This document shows positions 1-10,518 of a stretch of 64,000 nt of DNA, piece by piece. The notes under the pieces were generated by a model that was not told where the DNA came from, made no database searches, and saw nothing but the letters and a program-made list of their open reading frames with translations. The position numbers were made by a program, and so were the translations under genes. Source of the DNA: Ianthella basta. Its lineage: Eukaryota > Porifera > Demospongiae > Verongiida > Ianthellidae. The stretch is from assembly GCA_964019415.1 (NCBI GenBank), contig OZ025875.1:4357411-4421410 (forward strand). Direction: 5' to 3'. Position 1 is the stretch's first letter. Each line of letters begins with the position of its first letter.

Positions 1-98
1 GGTGCCTGGGGTGCCCAGGCACCTCCTGTGATGTTCTCAGTAGCAGAAACTTGTTAAGGTAGCATCACTGGCTAAAAGCTTCCTTTAGGGTACATTAC

Positions 99-446
99 AC
101 ATGGGCGGATTTAGGGGGGGGTCCAGGGGGTCATGTGACCCCCCCCCTTAGCCTAGACCCTAAGATTTTTTCAAAGCAGAAAATGACAGTAAGCAGTATT
201 TATGGCATAGAAAGGGCTATGAATCAACTATGAAACAATCATTTTTACCATAAACCTGCCCGATGTGATTGTACAGTAGTCCAATATGCCAAAATTGGCT
301 TTTACTTCAATGCCACCCGCTGGCGGCCATCTTTATGACGTCACAAGCGTTATTTTATTGCAATAAAGATGGCCGCTCAGACGTGTGAAGTTCGAAAAAA
401 TTACTTGGTGACCCCCCCTTTACAAAATCCTGGATCCGCCCCTGCA
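99..446. repeat. Short non-autonomous element with G/C-run termini
   Basis: The left edge reads GGGCGGATTT followed by a G-run, and the right edge, inverted, reads GGGGCGGATCCAGG followed by a G-run, so the two ends form imperfect terminal inverted repeats. There is no coding capacity inside. A similar terminus (CTGGATCCGCCACTG) occurs at 5159-5173, suggesting a dispersed family. I infer a MITE-like element; the boundaries are approximate. Confidence 0.5.
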
Positions 447-496
447 TTACATTTGTGTATGTATCTCTCAAACCATGCAAGCAACAACCTTGACCA

Positions 497-887
497 TTGA
501 ACAAAGGCTAATCACTGGATATTATGCCTACCAGCCTTCTACCAGCCTTCTACCACCATTGTTGATTGTTGACAACAATCCCGCGCAAGTCACGCTCATG
601 ACTTAGCCTTCCCTCATTAATGTTCACTCTTGTTGAAGCCACAAGTGTTTCACTGGTGGCGGATACAAGAGTGACTAGTCATCTTGCATTCCATCAGTAC
701 ACCACACTGATGAGCCCCAATCAGGGCGAAACAGCTGTCTGTGGCTCTTCCATCTTTGTAGGATGACTAGTAATGGGGGAGGGCGATCATTGGTTGCCAT
801 CAATAGGGCTCCGGCCCCCCAGCCTCCTGAAACACTTCGGTGTAGAAGGCTGGTAGGCGTAATATCCAGTGATTAGCCTTTGTTCAA
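497..887 (+). mobile_element. 391-bp TIR element carrying a hammerhead ribozyme
   Basis: Bases 497-543 and 842-887 are inverted copies (about 46 bp, one or two mismatches), giving a compact element with terminal inverted repeats. The left terminus contains a local duplication of ACCAGCCTTCT. A second inner pair (GACTAGTCATC near 673 and GATGACTAGT near 762) also folds. There is no ORF. The centre holds a complete hammerhead ribozyme (702-744). Known hammerhead-bearing repeats include Penelope-like pLTRs and retrozymes, which lack TIRs, so placing one inside a TIR element is unusual. Confidence 0.75.
702..744 (+). ncRNA. Hammerhead self-cleaving ribozyme, helix I open
   Basis: All invariant parts are visible. 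Helix I is CCACA 702-706 paired to TGTGG 740-744. The core box CTGATGA is 707-713. Helix II is GCCC 714-717 with GGGC 724-727 and loop CAATCA. GAAA is 728-731. A two-pair helix III is formed by AC 731-732 and GT 737-738 with loop AGCT. The predicted cleavage is 3' of C739 (GTC triplet). Every core nucleotide matches the consensus, so activity is likely. The very short helix III resembles hammerheads of Penelope-like elements, some of which work best as dimers. Confidence 0.88.
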
Positions 888-1662
888 CCTAGCCCGGCCT
901 GGCCGTTGCAGTGGCTTACTGCAATGAACCGACCTCTCAACCTTAACCATTGCAAATGTAATTGACATGAACATTCCCCACAAATTGGTGATATTACTTA
1001 ATAATATTGATCAGTACTTCCCTTAATGAACCTACCAAATTGGAAGTGAGATTTATTACTTCGAGTGAGGTTGAGCAGTTTCAGGAAAATATTATCTTCT
1101 TCTGTTCCAAAGGCTGAATATGATCAAACCTGGGATATATGCAATCTACGTGTGCAGTAATCTATGGCAACAATCTAGCACTTTCCAATTTAGGTATTCC
1201 CTGTTCCTTTCCAAATTGCAAAACTCACAATAACTCGCTCAAAGATACAATCTTCCGAGATTGCTGCCATAGTTCTCTGCATATGGGTGCATGCTTCATG
1301 GCAAGAGATATCACATCTGGATTGGTTGAAACGAGCCACACTGTTAAAATTCAGTGTGATGATCACACACATTAGCGCTCACACCAAAAGTGTGATTGAT
1401 CCCACCATTCATTCGGTGTGATGGTCACACTGAATCCGTCATTATCGCTATTGCAAATCGTGCGCTGCCATTTTCTTGTACAAATGCACAATGTATTAAC
1501 ATATAATTATGTACAAATGTATGCTTACAGAAATGTGAAGAGATTCATGGACTAAATCTAAGTATAGGATTGCACACATTCACTCTAGCACACAATGTGT
1601 ACTACTACTAATATGTCACAAAAATGCTTGATCGATCTGCATGCACACATTTAAGCACATAT

Positions 1663-1680
1663 GCACACACACACACACAC
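1663..1680. repeat. (AC)n array at the 3' junction of LINE copy 1
   Basis: A short run of CA dinucleotides is followed immediately by T9 (1681-1689), which is the complement of the A-tail of the minus-strand LINE. It is one of the two AC arrays that bracket this element. Confidence 0.85.
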
Positions 1681-3188
1681 TTTTTTTTTCAAATGTCACC
1701 AATCATTATTATAATCAAACCCAGTACGAAGACTGGTCAAGCATGCATACAGGAAACCAACAGAGTAAGAAAACTAACGAAGGTGACATACAGGTACTCA
1801 ACACTGCCAAAAAAATGCTTTGTAAACAAGCAAGCACAGTATAGTTAAGATACCTGTGGACTAGTTAAGAGAAAAAAAAATAAAAAATAAAAAATAAAAA
1901 AAAGAAGAAAAAAGAGGTAAAGATAAAACAGACAAATGTGGTGAAGGAAGAACAGACAACAGGTGAATGAGTCAACAGTAAAGCAGTATAGAGATATCAT
2001 GCAAGAAAGAAAATCACTGGCACCAGTTACGTTTGCACCAAATAGTGTAAGAGCAAGTAATGACCTGACGAATCAGATCAAGTTCGAAACATTGCCTGTC
2101 CTTGGTCGTGGGTCGAAGCAGACTGTAGAGCTTCTGGAAGCCCTCCATGCACAGAAAACCTCTCGACCCAACCTCCAGTGTAATGATGTTGGTGAGGTGG
2201 GTGCGAGAGCAGGCACTCCTGAGGGACTCGTACCGCTGAACCTTCCTCACGGCAGCATTGGTGAGGTTTGTCTCAAAGGGCACAGTCAACTCTACCAGGT
2301 GGATGGTCCTGTTGTTCCAGAAAACTATGTCTGGGCGCTGGTCAATGATGGCGATGTCCTGAGGGAAGTTGTACTGGCCTTGAAGGTCAGCTGTGATCTG
2401 CATTCCCGATGGCAGGTGGTGCTTGCAGAAGTTGAAAATGACTGCAAGGACATCGTCATGTCTGGCTGTGTAGCGCCTCAGGTCAAGGGCTTTCCGGCAG
2501 GAGGTGAGGATGTGGTCCAGAAATTGGTGCTCACCACAGAGCTGGCATCGCGGTGAGGACAGCTTCTTCCACTTGTAGAGGTTGGCATTGTGTGGAAGAG
2601 TGTCCGTCACCGCATTGAGGGCGAACTTGAAGCACCACTCTGGTAAAGTTGAGATAGCTGTGGACCAGGTCTGGGCTGCACGTCCCTCAAACTCCCGCAC
2701 AGTCAGCCCCTGCACTGGTAGGCTGGTGGTGTGGGCTAGCCGTGCTGCGGTGTCCTCAGCCTGGATCTTGGCCTTCACTCGAGAGACTACACACTTCCTG
2801 GAGGCACCAGGGTCCTCCCTCATCACCTCCACCACCTCCTGGTGAGGTCGAAACAAGGCTCTCCGGAGGTTGGCCTCACGGAGAGTATCTTGGGTCGCAA
2901 TAGCCTGAACAGTGGAGTCCCTGGAGTACATTTGAGACCCAGCTTTAGCTGCATGGATCTTCTTGTACACAGTGACGAGGTGTGGCAGTTCAAGTCCACC
3001 ATTGGACTTTGGGAGGAACAGGCGGTTGGGGTCGGCTGACCTGGACAGGCCACTCCACTTTTCAGATACCTGGTGGCAATTGGCTGCAGATTGTTCTGCA
3101 GCCAGGAGACAGGCAGGTCAGAGATTGAGAGGTCCCATGTGAGACGAGGGCAGATGCTGACTTTGAAAATCTTGAGCTTCTGCTGGCG
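1681..3188 (-). mobile_element. 5'-truncated LINE with restriction-like endonuclease, copy 1
   Basis: The minus strand encodes the 3' half of a non-LTR retrotransposon protein. It begins in the RT thumb (ISDLPVSWLQNNLQPIATRY), continues at 2014-2970 in another frame, and includes a zinc knuckle (CQLCGEHQFLDHILTSC, CX2C...HX4C type) and a PD-(D/E)XK-like endonuclease (RPDIVFWN...IHLVELTV). This order, RT then CCHC then restriction-like endonuclease, is that of R2/CRE-type LINEs. At least one frameshift lies near 2970-3060, so the copy is dead. It ends in an A-rich tail (1681-1689 on plus) joined to (GT)n and is cut off at its 5' side inside another AC array at 3189. The 3' UTR includes an A-rich tract at 1871-1915. 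It is homologous to 32257-33895. Confidence 0.8.
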
Positions 3189-3190
3189 TG

Positions 3191-3273
<83 letters not shown>
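3189..3273. repeat. (AC)n microsatellite at the 5' end of LINE copy 1
   Basis: An almost pure CA repeat of about 85 bp with one CATACA interruption. It directly abuts the truncated 5' end of the minus-strand LINE. Confidence 0.95.
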
Positions 3274-3278
<5 letters not shown>

Positions 3279-5020
3279 GAATCCGTGAGTTCTTGCAACA
3301 AGTGTTGTTCACAGTAAGGTTTTATATTTACAAATGCATCAACACTTTCACCCAAAGGTCCCCCCAACCGGTTCAAGACAATGGAAAGTTGTAGCTGGTG
3401 TACGCACTGCAAAACATTTTCTGCATTTTATACAGACCCCATTGTCGTTCACATGAATGCAGTGTATACTAGGTAATGCTACAAAGCGGTAGTACACAAG
3501 TATAATGTTGTACGTAGGTGGTTTCCTGGTTGAAACTGAAATGGCATAGGTGCTGTACAGGGTGTGTTTCCTAAACTTTGAACTGAATGAGAGCTTCCAA
3601 GTTGAGGGCAGTTAAAGAAATACTCAGTTTATTGCTTAGAAAACATATTACATGAGAGTTAACAGTTTGAACACATGTTTTTCATTCAAGACATGTTGCA
3701 GCATGTGAGCACATGTTTCTCATTCAAGTTGCTGATTATATTCGAATACATGTTTCCACACTCAAAACAACAGGTCCACATTGCATGTACACAATTCTTA
3801 TACAGTTTATATAACATGGTATTAAGTTCTGGAGTGGCAGTCACACCATTTAAAGAGTGGGATGTAGTCATCAATTCAAATTCACAGCAATTAGTAGTGT
3901 GATTGTCACTCCAAGTTTCTATCAGTGCTGCAGTGATACACGTATATATCTCAGAAATTTTGAAATCCGTATCAGAGAGTACGATAGTACTCTCTATGTA
4001 GGGATGGTACAGGGTGTTTCGAATTCACAATACATTGATATAGGGACGAATTCGCGAAAAGCGTCGAAAACTGCCAAAACGAGGCTTCGTAGGGCTAAAT
4101 ACGAAATATTCATACACTAAACTGACCTGGAAGGCAAGCGAACGTGGTCTGTCGACGAGAAAATGACACTCGAAAACATCCATTTTCGTCTTCATATTCT
4201 TCTTCTTCTTCATATTCTTCTTCGCCAGCTGTAACTGACGAACAGAATTAGCTATCGAACTAATTCGAACACGAAACTACTGAAAATTAACCGAGCTGTA
4301 TTCTTTCGAAGTATAGGCTCCGAAAGCGTATTGTTCACACTTTGGGGTTACCGAGTCTTTCGGGAGACGTTGCTACGCGCAAGACGCCATTTTATGATGA
4401 CGTTAAAGAACAGCAGTTTTCGGCCTACTGTTCCTTCAGTTTCGGTCCAAAAGCTAGCTAACACCGTCAGGAGACCGTTTCAGGTGTATACGAGACAAGG
4501 GCTTAGGCCAAAGTTAGCTTGCGCGTCGTTTCAAAAGGTCATCCGTGGACCCGCCATTTTTAATTAGTACTCGGCTAACTTCCGGTCACTGTTTCTAAGC
4601 TCAGATGGGCTGGCGCGGAAGCTAGGAGATAGCTGACACCTCGAGCTCCAGGATTACAGAAATAAGGTCCTATACTGTAACCTGCATTAATGTCCTCTAG
4701 TGGCACTTAGCATGTGCAGCTTGCACACCATTAAAAGTATAGAAACTAGAAATAATAAAAATTTTCTACAAAAGTAGCAAGGATGTAGGGATGGCACAAA
4801 AAGTACAGAAACAAGTAAAGGCTGTTACACAGTGGAACATTAACCATTGTCCCTACATTCAAGGGTGTAGGACTATAAGGTGCGACATTCTTGCATGTAG
4901 GGACCATGGTTAATGCTCCACTGTGTAAAAGCCTTTACTTGATATGATAAGGGTTCATTGCTGTGTGAAATGTGATGAATTAAAGAAATTGATGAGCATA
5001 AACACAGCAGTCACTTCAGG

Positions 5021-5061
5021 GGACAGGACGTTTCGATCCGTAGATCTTCTTCAGCTGTTAC
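5021..5061 (-). ncRNA. Hammerhead ribozyme, minimal helix III
   Basis: On the minus strand: ACAG (5058-5055), core CTGAAGA (5054-5048), helix II GATC (5046-5043) with loop TACG and GATC (5038-5035), GAAA (5034-5031), then C and GTC (5029-5027), then CTGT (5026-5023), which pairs with ACAG. The core fits the hammerhead consensus. ACGT forms a zero-loop helix III, which cannot close in one molecule but is self-complementary, so cleavage would need a dimer. This geometry is known for Penelope-like and satellite hammerheads. Confidence 0.75.
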
Positions 5062-5351
5062 AAAACTTAGCAGGGCGCAACTCTAATAGCAACTCTAATA
5101 GCACCTCGTTTTTCAAAATTTTTGGATCCTGGGAACTTGGCACCACCCTAATCGGATCTCTGGATCCGCCACTGGCATCGTGAGTGAGGGTGCACTGGAC
5201 CACTTGGCTCTACAAGGACTGCACGGCCCGAATTAGAAGTGTGCTGCAGCTTTGGCAAATTGCTACTATCTAGCTACCTTCTCTTACTCGGCCTTGCCCG
5301 CTGTAGCCACGTTACCTTTGCATACGTCTATTCCTTGTATATGATTAGAAA

Positions 5352-5729
5352 ATGGCGTCAATCAAGAAGAGTGAATCGAGGAGACCAGAGCCAGAAGTGA
5401 TCGAGATGCGAAGATCATCTAGATTTCTAGATGAGGGAAGAGGAGAAAGTTCTGATGGTGCTGATGGTGACAGAATTCTGTGCTTCTGCGGGAGTGATCG
5501 TGAGTCCAGTGAGATGGCATGCTGCGAGCTCTGTTCGGGGTGGTTTCATTTTCGATGTATGCGCTTTAAGGAGAAGGCAGAGCTGCTGGAGAATAGGGAT
5601 TTTGTCTGCTGTTTTTGCTTGGCGTCTAAAACTCTGGTGCTGCTGAAGGAGGTTGATGCATTGAGGGAAGAGGTGAGAGAATTGCGAGGTGTGATAAGGA
5701 ACGGTGGCATTGTTGAAGTCAAAGGCTGA
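5352..5729 (+). pseudogene. PHD-finger ORF1-like fragment of a LINE
   Basis: A 125-residue frame from ATG 5352. After a basic, Ser/Glu-rich head comes a C4HC3 PHD-type zinc finger starting CFCG near residue 44, with CCELCSGWFHFRC and a final CCFC near residue 86, followed by a short coiled coil (heptad-like VDALREEVRELRGVIRNG). PHD fingers in short ORF1 proteins are typical of some CR1/L2-like LINEs. It is followed within 30 bases by the last part of a LINE ORF2, so everything from mid-ORF1 to the ORF2 tail is deleted. It could alternatively be a host PHD protein, but the ORF2 tail argues for a LINE. Confidence 0.65.
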
Positions 5730-5910
5730 GAGGAGGATGATGTTAAAGTTGAGGGGTGGGACAGCTGCTTTCCAGATTGAAATGGGAAGGTGGCATGGAA
5801 TGAAGAGAGAGGAGAGGGTATGCAAGGAATGCGACAGTGGGGAGGTGGAGGATGTATGCCATTGGCTTTTGCAGTGCAGGCATGTCAAACTACCTGCCTG
5901 TAGCGACTTC
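5704..5910 (+). pseudogene. C-terminal tail of LINE reverse-transcriptase ORF2
   Basis: The frame reads through RVCKECDSGEVEDVCHWLLQC, the CX2C...H...C cluster that ends ORF2 in many CR1/L2/Jockey-type LINEs, preceded by a basic, Gly-rich segment. No RT catalytic motifs are present. The piece overlaps the end of the PHD frame in a different phase, which marks an internal deletion joining ORF1 to the end of ORF2. No poly(A) or 3' repeat was identified. Confidence 0.6.
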
Positions 5911-6969
5911 CGATGCACGTGGCTAATCTATGACATCATAGGGCATGAAATGGGGTGAACAAAGTGAACCCCCAAAGATAACCCGGCGCCGGCATGTCCA
6001 CGCCAGCACACCGACAATAGCTACGTATTTGGGGGCCAACACGTTGGCAACAACTGTGCGCTTGGGTCCCAGTAGTCATCATAAAAAGGGCAGAAACAAG
6101 TAAAGGCAGTGGAGCATTAACCATGGTCCCTACATGCAAGAATGTTGCACCTTATAGTCCTACATCCTTGAATGTAGGGACAATGGTTAATGCTGAACTG
6201 TGTAACAGCCTTTACATGTTTCTGTCCTTTTTATGCCATCTCTACATCCTTACAATTTTTGTAGAATTTTTTACTATTTCTAGTTTCTGTACTTTTTATA
6301 GTGGGCAGCTAAGCTGAAGAAACACACTTAGTCTCAACCATAGGGCATTGGTGCAGGCATTATATCTCATTTCTGTAATCCTGGAGCTCAAGGTATGGGC
6401 TAGCACCTAGGTTTCGCACTAAAACCCAGCGAGAAACGGCAACCGAAAGCCAACTGTGGAGGGGACCAGGAAATGCACGACCACGCAAGAGTCCTTCAAA
6501 CGGCGCACAAGCTAACTGCTGCAGCTGTTGACAATGGCACCAGTCACTCCAGTTTCATCTGGTTTAATTTCGTAATTTGAAAATGGCGTCCATCCCGCTT
6601 GGCCAAGCAACACGGCAGGAGTCGTGGCAAGCGCTGTCTTCCGCACTAACGCGCGCCACCTTCTAACCTACAAAGGAATACAGCCAGCCAAAAATGGTGC
6701 AATATGGTGCGATAAATATTTTCCTGGTCTCTCTGGTTCGTGCGCTACGGCTGTCAAAGAAGAAGAAGACGAAACGTGGGAAATGTCGAGGACGCTATCT
6801 ACGTGTAGGCGCACCTTCGCTGTGAAGTAAGGTTAGCTATGTGCACTGTTCAGTCCCCGCTTTGTCAGGGTAAGCTTCGTTTGCTGGTTTTCGGTCCTGT
6901 TCAGGAGTAGCGTGACTTTTCGTTTGTATTACAGCATACAAACAACCACTGCCATCCCTACATAGACAG

Positions 6970-7813
6970 CACAATCGTGCTAGCTAACGTGTGTCATGGT
7001 CATTGGTTTGTTGTCTTTAACTTTAAGATGCTGTAGTGCACCTACATGACTGAGTGCAATATCCAGTTGGGCATGAGAAAACAGAGGCCTGTGTGAGTAA
7101 ATACCAATGGTGTGTCTGGCCCTGGCCTAGTCACTCCTGGAGATCGCCCGTAGTGGAGGAGAGCGCAAAGTCATCAGGAAGCATGGACGCTTCACAGGAT
7201 ATGCCTGTTGGCAGCGTGGTCCCTGTCTCTTGGGCATGGTTGGCTTCGCTAGTTGCTGGCATTCGTGCGCTGAGATTTTCCTATTAAGACCATTGCGTTC
7301 CGTCGCACTGCCACCTGGCACTCCTTGGCAACCTTTGGCAAAGATGGTGTCGTTATCCAGAAAACATGACCGGCACAACTGTATTTTTCTGATACTCTCC
7401 ACAGAGGCGTCACATGTGGCTATTTTCATGTTACAGCTGAATCAAATGGAGGTAGGCCAAAGTGCTGTATAAGAAAGCTTGTCGTTTTCTAATCACAATC
7501 ACTAAATACTCCTAAGAATATGGAATGCGGATACTCGGGCTTATAGCTCCAATATATATAGGATTAGATATTTAGTCCTTTCCAGTCTGTGCATTAAAAG
7601 CGAGCATCTGATTGGACAATGCAATCATGTGACAGCAAAACATGACCACCGAGCGCTATGCTTTGCAGCAAGCAGTCTCTGAGACACTCTGCATCCTTTA
7701 GGTTGAAAGACCCTAGCACCACACTCTTCTGCACAGGTTTGCTGTTATTCATGGAGCTGTTCAGGCTTTCCACGTGTGGGTATTTTGTCAGCCGGCGACG
7801 TGAGGCAGAGTAA
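6970..7813. other. Unassigned intergenic stretch
   Basis: No coding region, RNA gene or clear repeat structure is supported here. Short open frames such as 7054-7287 show no family signature. Confidence 0.5.
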
Positions 7814-8054
7814 TGGCCAGCAGAAAAAGCATATAAACAAGCAACAGTAACCCAACACCATGATGAATCACATTGCCGTGAAGTTTGCTATGCATTCCTA
7901 ATTTCCTCGTGCAGCTACATTGGGCCCAAATGTCTAGCTAGCTAGTCCCATGTAGCTACAAGGACATTAGGAATGCATAGCGAACTTCACAGGAATGTGG
8001 TTCATCACGATGTTGGGTTACTGTTGCTTGTTTCTATGCTTTTTCTGCTGGCCA
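7814..8054. repeat. Near-perfect 241-bp palindrome
   Basis: Bases 7814-7925 and 7950-8054 are inverted copies, beginning GGCCAGCAGAAAAAGCAT and ending ATGCTTTTTCTGCTGGCC. The arms are ~105 bp around a small spacer rich in CTAGCTAGCTAG. There is no ORF. It is most simply a foldback/MITE-type element. The right arm is followed by a local duplication of GCCATTCCTAAATC (8051, 8081). Confidence 0.8.
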
Positions 8055-8747
8055 TTCCTAAATCTTTTTAATTCTAAAGGCCATTCCTAAATCTCTTTAA
8101 TTCTAAAGGAATTTTTATACACATGTTTGTACAGTTCTTGCATATCCAAAGGACTATGGTTACATCAGATTGATGCCAGCATTGACTAATACCCCTTCTT
8201 TAAATTAGCTGAAGATTGTGCAGAGCATCGAGCACAGATATGCCACTTTAGATGAAGCGGCTGCCGTGTACCGTATGGTATACCAGCTCAACAAAATGGT
8301 GGCCTTGGGTATCTTTAAAACACGGGGAGGACACAATTCCTGTCCACTCTGACCTCATCGGCGCTCAGATCCTCGTCCTTGATCTAGGTATGTAAGTCCT
8401 TGTACATGACTTGGGCCCATAGGTCCCCAGTTTCGTGCACTAGGAGCACACAAAAATTCTGTGGGAAGGAGAGTAATATGCTTATTTAGAATCAGAACAT
8501 AAAAAGAACAAATGGGGTACAAACAGCCTATGACTCTTTTCTTTCATGTGTACTCCAGGTTGCCTTTGGGTACAATGCCGTCGTCAATACATCCAAAGAA
8601 GCCTATCCACGGCCTTTAATTGTTCTTTGCCACCACTGTTTGGCTAGTTTCACTGAAGCGCACTAATACATTAAGATATATAGGAGATGTCATTTTGAAC
8701 CATGCACATTCCTAAATAGATGTCACGAGCATGACATCTGATAATAA

Positions 8748-8795
8748 TTATACGAACATGAAGCCATACGAATACCTAAAAGTGAAAACAATGTT
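8748..8795 (+). repeat. Dispersed ~45-bp repeat, copy A
   Basis: CGAACATGAAGCCATACGAA and the following CTAAAAGTGAAAACAAT closely match 60077-60120 (+) and, inverted, 53479-53524. This appears to be the outer end of a repeat family. Confidence 0.6.
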
Positions 8796-8999
8796 ACAAA
8801 AAATATTTTGACACACGTGCACATTTGCACAATGGCACAGTACATTGACTTGCATACCTTATACTAGTGTTGTTTTAGTAAGCACATTCCTTTAGGGTAT
8901 AGTTATAGTTAGCAACATGCAGAGCAGTAATGACTCGATATTTTAGTATTAGTTACAGCACCATGCTGAATTCAAATTTTGGTTACAGTTAAAGTTTGC

Positions 9000-9062
9000 C
9001 CAACTTGAAAGTCTGTTATAACAGTTATAGTTATAGTTATAGTTATAGCATAAGGTATAGTT
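9000..9062. repeat. Short (AGTTAT)n tandem repeat
   Basis: The hexamer AGTTAT is repeated several times around 9021-9050 within a longer stretch of degenerate TTATAGTTA motifs (8890-9085), which recurs at 9565-9720. Confidence 0.7.
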
Positions 9063-9367
9063 CTAATACTAGCTACAGTTGTGTGGCTGGTGCAAACATA
9101 GACTCTGAGACAAAAACATAGCAAGAAGCAGAGCCACCTGCAAAGACGTCAAAGACTTTTCATTACTTATCGTCAATAATTAAGAGGAAATAAAAACAAT
9201 AACGAAGCAGCCAAGCCAGCAGCCCTGTATGTCCTATTGAAAACGAGGAGCCGATGATTGTGCACTACCTGAATAGCTCCCCACGTGTGGATGAAGACTT
9301 TGACTCCCTGCATGAAATTCTAGATTGAGAATGAGAAGTCCTATCCAATGTTAAGCCCCCTGGCTTG

Positions 9368-9520
9368 TGACCTTCTTACCAATCCTCCATCTAGCGCAGC
9401 TATTGAGAGGGTTTTCTCAACAGCTGGACTAGTTACATCTGGCAAGCGGAATCGGTTAAATGATGTTCATTTATAAAGAGCAATCCTTCTGAAGAACAAA
9501 ACATACTCATATCTGCACGT
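9368..9520 (+). pseudogene. hAT transposase C-terminal dimerisation fragment
   Basis: The plus frame from about 9369 reads LACDLLTNPPSSAAIERVFS, then TAGLVTSGKRNRLNDVHL, then a stop. This is the diagnostic hATC motif (PxSxxxERxFSxxG...RxxL) that ends hAT-superfamily transposases. Upstream frames are broken and no BED finger or catalytic core is seen, so only a relic remains. It is flanked on both sides by AGTTAT-rich sequence (8890-9085, 9565-9720), which could be part of the same element. Confidence 0.75.
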
Positions 9521-10518
9521 ACAGTCGAATCCATGCAATTTTATGTCAGTGGACTGTAAGAGGATTTAGTTATAGCATAGTTAGGCACAGCAGCATTTTT
9601 CCAGTTATAGTTTGCAATTAGTTTCTTTAGCATTTGATAATTATAGTTGTTATAATCATAATTAACTAAAAGCTCTAAAGCCTTACTAAATTGCATTCTA
9701 GTTATAGTAGTGATTAACCAAAACAACTCTGCCTTATACACAGTTTCCACATGCTCAGAGTTGCCAAAAGCACAATCAAGCACATGCACGCACACACAAA
9801 CACGCACGCACGCACACACACAGAAATATCCTAAATAGACACATGCAAACATACGTACATACTCTCTGAAAGACATGGATAAGAGGAGAGGAACATGGAT
9901 GGAGGGCACACAGATACCTGCAAGTGCTTTACAGCACACTTGCAGTCATTGCAGCGGCTAGGGTTCTGTACAGGGGAAGAAGGCTAGGGTTCTGTTGTGG
10001 CAGAAGGCAGTTCGCTCGACCGCAATACGCGCACGCACGATCTGGAGGAAACTTCGAAGGGTAGCTAACTGTGCACGCTTAAGCTTTAAACGCTATAGAC
10101 TGTTAGCAACGTTTGTACACAGAATTCGTGGGGCTTAACAAGTTCTATGTTGCTCCTGTCACTTCTCTGAGACAGGGACATAAAGTCTTGTAACGGGGCG
10201 ACCATGATTGCCAAAGCGTCGTGTGAACCAATTCAGTCGTCAAACTGCTGGATGTTATCTGACTGCCTCTCGTAGATCTCTAAACTAGAGGTGGTGTGAT
10301 TGCCTGTTCTACATTGAAGGCAGAAGACGCGTATACCCCACGCGGAGCGATGTTTGCAAGCCGGTTTCTATGTCCTCTTTTCTCGGGTTTTCCTGCTTGA
10401 GATATGCAAACAAAATGGCCGACTTCCGTCGATATATAGTATGGCATGCTAGCCCCCCATTGCGCGTGGGCAGGCACGGCTGTTTCGAGTTGGCAACTTA
10501 GTTTTTACGCGGAAACTG

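Larger units (their letters stand above)
3991..6969. mobile_element. ~3 kb diverged foldback element with nested LINE relic
   Basis: Several blocks recur as reverse complements in mirror order: CTATGTAGGGATGG (3995) versus CCATCCCTACATAG (6951); 4637-4670 versus 6363-6395; and the long block 4735-4940 versus 6078-6310. Each inner block is itself palindromic, because CATTAACCATTGTCCCTACA and its complement both occur within it. The arms are therefore hundreds of bases long with internal hairpins, as in Foldback-type elements. The middle holds a hammerhead (5021-5061) and a deleted PHD-LINE. No transposase was seen. The outer limits are approximate. Confidence 0.6.

Noticed and set aside
2823..3412. 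Open frames composed of Cys-Val or His-Thr repeats
   Set aside because: They are translations of AC/GT microsatellites; the same applies at 12056-12922, 24703-25109, 29867-30118 and 31916-32495.
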